A DNA stretch of 7,540 nt, taken from the NCBI GenBank assembly GCA_964602985.1, contig CAZRTJ010000045.1:1-7540 (forward strand), read 5' to 3'. Shown one piece after another: positions 1-6,700 of this stretch (within the stretch, counting starts at the first letter, position 1; each line of letters begins with the position of its first letter). This stretch comes from CAYZJB01 sp964602985 (lineage in GTDB: Bacteria; CLD3; SB21). The translations under genes were made by a program, and so were the position numbers. The notes beneath the pieces were generated by a model. The model was not told the DNA's origin. It saw nothing but the letters and a program-made list of their open reading frames with translations, and made no database searches.

Positions 1-45
1 ATTAAAGGTGCGAAGAGCCGCTTAAAAAATTTCCACAACTATTGA
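1..45 (+). other. Tail of an upstream reading frame, possibly the detached N-terminal part of gene 1
   Basis: The frame beginning at position 1 is open to a TGA at 43-45 and reads IKGAKSRLKNFHNY. The other two forward frames are closed early, by a TAA at 3-5 in the gene 1 frame and a TAA at 23-25 in the third. The gene 1 frame has no convincing start of its own, so this fragment could be the end of the preceding part of the same protein. A shift of -1 within the A6 run at 24-29 would join it smoothly to gene 1, reading RLKKFPQLLTLSPYSF. It could equally be the last codons of a separate upstream gene, whose TGA would overlap the TTG at 42 by two bases. Only 45 bases are visible, so neither reading can be settled here. 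Confidence 0.35.
24..30 (+). other. A6 run forming a possible -1 slippery heptamer (A AAA AAT)
   Basis: In the frame open from position 1, codons 25-27 AAA and 28-30 AAT preceded by A24 make the heptamer A AAA AAT. This fits the X XXY YYZ pattern used in -1 ribosomal frameshifting. Slipping back one base here enters the gene 1 frame directly. The same run is a typical place for a replication indel or a sequencing or assembly length error, which is at least as likely. I see no obvious stimulatory stem-loop or Shine-Dalgarno sequence close by. Confidence 0.3.
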
Positions 46-3000
46 CATTATCTCCATACAGTTTCATCCCGACGACCTCGACAATCTTGAATTTCGGTCC
101 TTATTCCGACAATTCCGACATCCGGTGGCGCTTTCTCGGGGATGAAGGTGCGAATCTCGCCGTCGAAGGAAGCGGTTGGGACAACAATTACACCAATCTT
201 CTCGCAGACCGTTATTCCAGCAAAAAACCGGTTCCGATTATCGATTCGGAAACTGGAAAAATCACCGGATTCCAGGTTATCGAAACGGACGGCAAAGTCT
301 ATGAGTTCATGCAGCCTGTATTGAACGCGTTTCAATATTCGAAAACCATAGACCGTGTAGGAACATCCGACAAAACGAAATACGAGACCTACAATATCCT
401 CGGATCGCCTTATGCGACAAGCTGGTTCATCACAGCAATCAAAGGGCCGGACTATGTGGACCGTGGCCCTGCGGGCTTCGATGCGTCGGACTGGGGGTAC
501 TGGGTAAAATTCAACTACGAAAAATCGACGGACATGCAACTCTGGCGAAGTCCGTACCGTGGTTTCGGTCCCGGAGGGTCCAACGATCAGATGGAAAATT
601 TCTCGACGGGACTGCGTGAAGTCGTTTACCTCCAATCCATCGAAACGAGTACCCACGTCGCCATTTTTAGAACGTCGATCGCATCCGATCGGCTTGGAAC
701 GGACGATTTTACCGAAATTGAATTGCACAGCAGCAAAAAAACGTGGGGAGATCCCATCCAGGTCCGGTTTTTGGGCGACTGGACAACTGCCATTCAAAAC
801 AGCACGCGGGACTCTTTATTCTACTTTAAAATGCGAGGGTATAGTACAAATGGTTTTTTGTATGATCAGGCATTTTACTTCGATAAGAACGATGTCAGTC
901 TATCTTACGATCAAGCCACAAACGAAACGATTGTATCGGTTCTTGCCAATATCAAGAGTTGGACGATTGGTCAGTATACCTACACTGCGATCAAAAAGAA
1001 AAACATCCGGCGCGCTGTATTTTACCCGGATAAAGTCCTGAACGGCAGAACGCAACTCGCAAAAAAACTGGACAGGGTCGATCTTTATTTGAAATCTTCG
1101 CCCGGAGTCAGTCAATCCAACGGTCAGTGGTCTACATCCGGAGGCGCTACGTCGCTCAGGTCTGCTCAATTCGGATACAACTACACACTCTGCCCGGGTA
1201 CGCCAAGCTCGACCGTCGGGGGAAAACTGACCCTGTCAAAGGTTACGTTCAAAGGTGTCAATGATGCTAATTATACGCCATCGTATCAGTTTACATACGG
1301 ATTCAATCCGGCGTACAACGAACACGATTGGGATGCCTGGAGTTCGTACAGAGACGCAGGAGTGAACAGTTCCGACCGTGGACTATACAAACACCAGACG
1401 CCGCAGGATAAAATTCGTGCGGATCGCGCGGCCGCATGGCATTTGACCAACATCCTGACACCAACTGGCGGAAACATCAACATTGAATATGAAGGTGATG
1501 ATTATTTCGCGGTCGGGGATTTCGTGGACTTAGATAAGTTCGGGGCCTATTACAATATATCCAAATCGACGGCAACTTCGTTCACGAGTACTAACTCCAG
1601 TTTCGCGCAGATAACACCGGGACAGTACGTGTGCGTGAAGACCAACTACAGTCACAATGAATACAGAAATTATGAGACGATTTGTATCGGGGACCACGAG
1701 TCTTATGTCGTTCGAAAGGTGGCCGGTGTCTCTGTGTCCGGAGCAACCACGACGATTACGTTGGACGAGGCTGTGTCGTGGACGCCAAACAATTCCTGCA
1801 ATCGGACGTATTCGGCAGCCATCTATCCCAAAAAAGTCTACGGCGGCGGTGTCCGTGTGAAAAGCATCGCGAGTACCGACGGAGCCAATACCTACAAAAC
1901 GGTCTATTCCTACGAGGACAATAATGGTTTCTCAACCGGCGTGACGGCAACATTACCCCCGCTTTACAAGGATTTTCCGGAATGGATCGACGACGACCTT
2001 GACAAGGATCAAAAAGAGAAATACGAGAAGATTCTCATGGACCATGATTACGCGTATGGGGCTCCGTCTCCCGGCGTGATCTATTCCAAAGTCAGCATGT
2101 GGAACGTCGATGCATCCGGAAATCCCATCAATGGCAAGACCGAATTCGAATTCATGACCGCCAAAGATCATCAGTTTACGGCAACGCACACAGACGGAAA
2201 CTACAATCTCGATCAGCTCAAGATCAATGATAAGTCCGGTATCTACGGACGGCCCAAAGCCACGCGCCAGTACGAACTCACGCCCAACGGACAGTTTCGT
2301 CTCGTGGCGGAGAACCTGCAAGCCTATGATTTCAGTTCGAGTCTGTCTGCCCGAACGCGCGTCGTCAAAGAAGGCAACGTGACCGTTTCGACGGCGTCGC
2401 AGCCCCTTGGCATGATTTCCGAAAAATACATGTTCCGGAACAAGTACGACGACGACAAAGTCAAGATTCGCTACATGACAAAGGAATTTGAAAACGTTTA
2501 TCTATATGAGACGCAGGCCCGGTCGTATTTCTATAACGACGACGTGTCGTTGACGCCTTCGGGGAGCATGAACGTCGTGAATCGTAATTTCCTTCGAGAC
2601 GCGCTCACCGGCCAGATTTTAGGCAGTGCGGTCTATAACACTCGCGGTTACGCCGACGTCACGCGGGTCGAACCGGCCTACTGGCGATACACGGGAATGA
2701 AAGACAAGAACATGCTGACCCCGATCGCGCTGGAGGCGACGTACAAGTCAAATATTTCTCTGTTCGCCCTTCCTTCAGAACTGCGCGACTACTCCTTCTC
2801 GTCCGACGACCTCCTCGCGGCCACCGCGACGACGTGGAGTAACCAATTCGACGTCAATGGCGACGGCCAGGCGGAAACCGGCATGTGGCGGCAAAACGAT
2901 ACATGGACGTACAACAAACAGCTCGACCGCGCCGGCGGAAGTGCGTATTCCGATTTCGCAAACTGGAACTATACGGGGACGAATTACCCGAATGTCGACG

Positions 3001-3608
3001 CAAACCAACCCTGGAAGATGACGTCCAACATCACGCGGTACGACGCGTATGCGCATCCGGTCGAAGAAATCGGCATCGACGGCAATTACACGGCCGCGAT
3101 TTTCGGATATGAAAACTCGCTTCCCATCGCGATCGCGCAGAATTCGAAACTGACGGACTTGAAATATTACAACTACGAAAAAACGGCGACGGCGGAATAC
3201 AAAACCGGGCAGGGATGCGGCACCTACACGTCGGGACAGGCCGTGCGTGACGAAAACAATACGATCATCACCGCACCTGCCGGCACGGGACCGTATCGCG
3301 TGACTGCATGGGTCAAACCGACGGGTGAATCACAGTGGCAATATTTCGAAGCGACGTTGAGTACGGGTCAGCAATTGATCGTCTCCGGCACGTCGGGTCT
3401 GATCGACGACATCCGGATCCAGCCCAAAGGTTCGACGATGTCGACCTTCACGTACGATCCGCTGACGTGGAAAGTCACGGCGATCATGGACGCCAATAAT
3501 ATTGCGACGTACTACGAGTACGACACGGGCGGCCGTCTCGTGAAAGTTCACGACCAGGACCGAAATATGATAAAAAAATACGCGTACCAGTATAAACGGA
3601 CGAATTAG
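42..3608 (+). CDS. Large YD-repeat (Rhs-related) family surface protein, C-terminal part; N-terminus missing or frameshifted
   Basis: The frame encodes 1188 residues from a TTG at 42, ending with TAG at 3606-3608. I recognise it as the middle and C-terminal part of a large protein type that sits beside Rhs-like genes in Bacteroidota-like genomes. Landmarks are GFQVIETDGKVYEF (76-89), GYWVKFNY (152-159), LREVVYLQSIETSTHVAIF (191-209), GGKLTLSKV (393-401), FNPAYNEHDWDAW (421-433) and HLTNILTPTGGNINIEYEG (467-485). A calcium-loop-like DVNGDGQAE lies at 937-945. A beta-rich stretch of roughly 1060-1120 runs into IDDIRIQP (1121-1128), TYDPL (1137-1141) and one terminal YD repeat, TYYEYDTGGRLVKV (1156-1169). 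Seeing these patterns is direct; the family link is from memory of such proteins, and the molecular function is unknown. It is probably exported and active outside the cell. The start is doubtful: TTG 42 has no Shine-Dalgarno sequence, no signal peptide follows, and the first in-frame ATG is codon 90. Relatives I know of are longer at the N-terminus, so the gene is likely broken, frameshifted or continued from upstream. Confidence 0.85.
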   Translation: MTLSPYSFIPTTSTILNFGPYSDNSDIRWRFLGDEGANLAVEGSGWDNNYTNLLADRYSSKKPVPIIDSETGKITGFQVIETDGKVYEFMQPVLNAFQYSKTIDRVGTSDKTKYETYNILGSPYATSWFITAIKGPDYVDRGPAGFDASDWGYWVKFNYEKSTDMQLWRSPYRGFGPGGSNDQMENFSTGLREVVYLQSIETSTHVAIFRTSIASDRLGTDDFTEIELHSSKKTWGDPIQVRFLGDWTTAIQNSTRDSLFYFKMRGYSTNGFLYDQAFYFDKNDVSLSYDQATNETIVSVLANIKSWTIGQYTYTAIKKKNIRRAVFYPDKVLNGRTQLAKKLDRVDLYLKSSPGVSQSNGQWSTSGGATSLRSAQFGYNYTLCPGTPSSTVGGKLTLSKVTFKGVNDANYTPSYQFTYGFNPAYNEHDWDAWSSYRDAGVNSSDRGLYKHQTPQDKIRADRAAAWHLTNILTPTGGNINIEYEGDDYFAVGDFVDLDKFGAYYNISKSTATSFTSTNSSFAQITPGQYVCVKTNYSHNEYRNYETICIGDHESYVVRKVAGVSVSGATTTITLDEAVSWTPNNSCNRTYSAAIYPKKVYGGGVRVKSIASTDGANTYKTVYSYEDNNGFSTGVTATLPPLYKDFPEWIDDDLDKDQKEKYEKILMDHDYAYGAPSPGVIYSKVSMWNVDASGNPINGKTEFEFMTAKDHQFTATHTDGNYNLDQLKINDKSGIYGRPKATRQYELTPNGQFRLVAENLQAYDFSSSLSARTRVVKEGNVTVSTASQPLGMISEKYMFRNKYDDDKVKIRYMTKEFENVYLYETQARSYFYNDDVSLTPSGSMNVVNRNFLRDALTGQILGSAVYNTRGYADVTRVEPAYWRYTGMKDKNMLTPIALEATYKSNISLFALPSELRDYSFSSDDLLAATATTWSNQFDVNGDGQAETGMWRQNDTWTYNKQLDRAGGSAYSDFANWNYTGTNYPNVDANQPWKMTSNITRYDAYAHPVEEIGIDGNYTAAIFGYENSLPIAIAQNSKLTDLKYYNYEKTATAEYKTGQGCGTYTSGQAVRDENNTIITAPAGTGPYRVTAWVKPTGESQWQYFEATLSTGQQLIVSGTSGLIDDIRIQPKGSTMSTFTYDPLTWKVTAIMDANNIATYYEYDTGGRLVKVHDQDRNMIKKYAYQYKRTN
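3466..3605 (+). other. Terminal YD-repeat motif of gene 1
   Basis: Residues about 1142-1188 of gene 1 contain one Rhs/YD-type unit: TYYEYDTGGRLVKVHDQD (1156-1173), then KKYAYQYK (1178-1185). The YxYDxxGRL pattern is the classic YD core, which builds beta-hairpins in Rhs and TcC shells. Only one unit is present and the protein stops directly after it. That is too little to form a shell, so it may act as a capping strand or docking tail, or mark the edge of an ancestral longer Rhs protein. Confidence 0.75.
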
Positions 3609-3612
3609 AATC

Positions 3613-3695
3613 AGCCGTCAGCTATGAGCTTTCAGCTTTCGGCCGAAGCGAACATACGGGATTGGCCGATCGCCGAAAGCTGACGGCCGAGAGCT
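3613..3695 (+). repeat. Inverted pair of degenerate 7-bp repeat arrays in the intergenic spacer
   Basis: The left arm, 3613-3647, is five contiguous 7-mers: AGCCGTC, AGCTATG, AGCTTTC, AGCTTTC, GGCCGAA. The right arm, 3661-3695, read on the - strand from 3695 inward, is AGCTCTC, GGCCGTC, AGCTTTC, GGCGATC, GGCCAAT. All ten begin RGC, and six match RGCYNTC exactly. The arms are separated by 13 bases. Two mutually exclusive perfect stems follow: 12 bp pairing 3632-3643 with 3672-3683, and 10 bp pairing 3614-3623 with 3678-3687. The regular 7-bp period in opposite orientation on either side suggests a small dispersed intergenic repeat rather than chance. A role as mRNA hairpin, partial terminator or protein-binding site is possible. 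The element fills most of the gap between the two genes. Confidence 0.7.
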
Positions 3696-3707
3696 AACGA
3701 TTATTTC

Positions 3708-3712
3708 AAGGA
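3708..3712 (+). promoter_or_regulatory. Shine-Dalgarno sequence of gene 2
   Basis: AAGGA lies 8 bases before ATG 3721, an ideal spacing, and fixes the start just ahead of a clear signal peptide. A good Shine-Dalgarno sequence is uncommon in core Bacteroidota, so it is mildly informative about lineage. No convincing -35/-10 promoter was seen in the 112-base gap, which fits co-transcription with gene 1. Confidence 0.8.
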
Positions 3713-3720
3713 TTGATAAA

Positions 3721-3777
3721 ATGACCAGGTACCTCACCCTCTTAACGCTTTTGCTGCCATTGAATGCCGCCCTGGCC
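3721..3777 (+). other. Sec signal peptide of gene 2
   Basis: Residues 1-19 are MTRYLTLLTLLLPLNAALA: a short basic start, a leucine-rich hydrophobic core and an A-L-A cleavage site, giving a mature protein that begins QEGEG. There is no cysteine at the site, so it is not a lipoprotein signal. This supports both the chosen start and export through Sec. Confidence 0.9.
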
Positions 3778-6700
3778 CAGGAAGGCGAAGGCCAAAACGC
3801 GGATTCGCAGGCCGTCAAACAATTGTTGCCCGGTGATGATGAAGGAGGCGGAGGGGGTGGAGGAACTACATACTACATCGATCTGGGAGTAAAAACGGTT
3901 TCGGTCGCCAATTCGACTACTCTCTTCATGACGGCATCGATCTTCACGAACTATTCTGCAAGTACGATATTCACGTGCACGTGGAAGGTCAACGGCATCG
4001 CTCAGTCTTTTACGGCGACGAAAAGTCAGCTGGCATCGGGCGTCTATCTGAATGTCGGATCGCATGGTCTCGTGCAACCCAATTTGTACCATCTGCAACT
4101 CACGGTTGCCAATGGCTCCGTAACTACAGGTATCGACGATTTGCCGTATTCTTTTTATTTCATCTATCTGCCCCCGACCGGCTTGACCGTGACATCCTAC
4201 CCGTCCGGCGCCGTGTCGCCCAACAATACAACGGCGTCCTTCACATTTTCCAATGCGGCCGGATCGAACTATTACAAATGGCGCCTCGATAACGGCGCAT
4301 GGAGCGGCGCTATCGCCGTCGGAACGCCCCTGAATCTGAGTGGACTGTCGTTCGGATCGCACACAGTCTCGCTGGTGGGCGGATGGCTTTCGACCGACGT
4401 TGCCAATAACTGGATGACGACACCCGTCAACTATTCCTGGACCATTGCCAACCCGACGGTAACAGTCATCGCGCCCAATGGAGGAGAGAAGTGGGGAAAA
4501 GGCGTCACGAAAACGATCACTTGGACATCCAACTATTCTGGAGGAAACGTGAGCCTTGCCCTCTCCTACGCGGCAGACTCATGGTATACTATCAGCAACG
4601 GTGTACCCAACTCCGGCAGTTATTCATGGACCGTACCTGCGTCTCTGGCCGAACGATCCGACTACAAAATGAATATCAATGGCGTCGAGTTTAACGCGTA
4701 CGACATCAGCAATACGGCCTTCACAATTCAGACGGACTATCTTACGCTGAACTCACCCGGAGGAGGACAATATTTTCGAAAAGGCCAGTCTACGAACATT
4801 ACATGGTCGACCAACGTCTCGGGAAACGCGATCATCGAACTTTTCAATGGTTCGACCTATTCATCGATTGCGACCGTATCGGCCGTCTCGGGGTCTTACA
4901 CTTGGACGATCCCTTCCGGGCAGGCGTCCGGAAATTACAAAATCCGATTGAGAGCGACGGACAACAGTACTCTGTCGTCCATGAGCGCTAATTTTTTTGC
5001 CATCAGCGATCCTTTCGTGTCGATCGGTGCACCGACGTTCTGGAACAAGGGATTGGCTTACACGATCGGATGGACCGACAATATCGATGAGAACGTCAGA
5101 ATCGAACTTCTGAAATCAGGGTCGGTGGTCAAGACGATCACGCCGTCGACACCAAGCAACGGATCGTTTTCATATACCGTGCCGTACGATATTCCCGATG
5201 CTTCCGATTACGCCCTGCGCCTGACGAGTGTTAACAACGGTTCGATCACACACACGGGACCTGCATTTTCGATTCGCCAGGCATATACCTTTATCAATCC
5301 TATAGCCGGATCTGTTTTTACATCGGGCCAGGGAGGGGTCGTGAGATGGAATTCAGACCTGACCGACCCGGTGAAGATCGATCTATACAAGGGCGGAGCC
5401 TTTGTCAAAAACCTGGGCACATCGGTGATGAATGGCGGAACCAACTGTGACCCGGATGAGGGATGCCGCTATTTGTACTGGAACATGGGTGGACTGCAGG
5501 ACGGGACGGATTATCAAATTCGTATTTCCCGCCAGTCGGACGCATCCATTTACGGTGTCAGCGGTACCATTACGGTCATCACGCCTGTCATTACGCTGGG
5601 GACTATCCAGAGTCCGAACGGTTGGGCAAAAAATAAATCGTATAGCATCCAGTGGACGGACAATTTTTCTGAAAGCGTTGTCATTTCTCTGAAACGGAGC
5701 GACAATTATGTCGGGGCTTCCGAAACGACGGAGAGTGATGGGTCTCACGCCATGCTGGTGCCCTCTACAATTCCCGATGGAATGTATCGCATCGAGGTTC
5801 GGCGTGCCAGCGCAGCGGATCAGGTCCCGGTCTACAGTAACTATTTCAGGATCGACGATCTTATTCTGATAGAGCCGGCCGGGCCCGGAGTACTTTATCC
5901 CGGTTTATCGACCCGAATTTCATGGGAATCGGCATTGAGCGGCAACGTGCAGATCAGGGTGAGTAATGAGCCCGACATCATCTCCTATTCGGGTTCGCAG
6001 ACCGCAACGATGGCTTTATTGCCATGCGAAGGCGATTGTGAATTACCCGGCGGCGGTGGAGACGTGCCGACGGTAACGGATTCGCTGATCGCAAACGTTC
6101 CTTTTTCGACCGGCGCTTATACATGGGACATCCCGGAGTCATGGCCGCTGGGAAATTATCTTTTCAAGCTGTCCAATACATCGGGAACCGAGCTCGATGT
6201 CAGCCAGGAGTTCAATTTTCAGGAATCTCCGGTTGCTCTGTATGCACCGGACAGCGGAGAACGATGGAGGGTCGGCAAAACGTTCATTATTTCGTGGCGC
6301 AACAGGGTAGGCGGACCGTCGCTGGTGGAACTCTTCCGGTCGGGCGCCGTGGTGCAGCAATGGACGACGAGCGATTCGTCGTTGTCATGGACAATTCCAT
6401 GGGATTTTCCCGTTGGTAATGATTACAGTGTAAAAGTGTCAAGCGTCAACGATCCGACAAAATACGACCGGAGTGACCTGGATTTCAGCATCCTCGCACC
6501 CTACGTGCAGATGCTGTCTCCGAATGGAACGTTTTACAAAAACCAGCAGGTCGAAATCCGCTGGGATCACAACCTCGATACGGACGTCAATCTCTATCTC
6601 AAGAAAGCGAATGATGCAAATATTAATCAACTGATCGGGATCTATCCATCCACACAAACCAGTGTAACGTGGCAGGTGCCGTCATCGCTTGCCGACGGCG

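Noticed and set aside
42..45. TTGA overlap as a translationally coupled start for gene 1
   Set aside because: The TTG/TGA overlap is compatible with coupling, but there is no Shine-Dalgarno sequence and the protein would start inside a domain without a signal peptide. A frame disruption explains the data better.
48..797. Long open frame of 249 codons on the - strand
   Set aside because: It lies wholly inside gene 1, is basic and low in recognisable motifs, and has no ribosome binding site context. Gene 1 in the + frame shows clear family patterns, so this is a shadow of its codon use.
3632..3706. Rho-independent terminator after gene 1
   Set aside because: The 12-bp stem has a 28-base loop and is not followed directly by a T-run; only TTATTT occurs, 18 bases further on. 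The repeat structure explains the symmetry better.
3721..3780. Lipoprotein signal peptide for gene 2
   Set aside because: There is no lipobox cysteine. The A-L-A site followed by Gln fits ordinary signal peptidase I cleavage.
3742..4362. Open frame of 206 codons on the - strand over the start of gene 2
   Set aside because: It is antisense to the linker and beta-rich region of gene 2, is rich in Arg and Cys as expected for an antisense reading, and has no domain signature.
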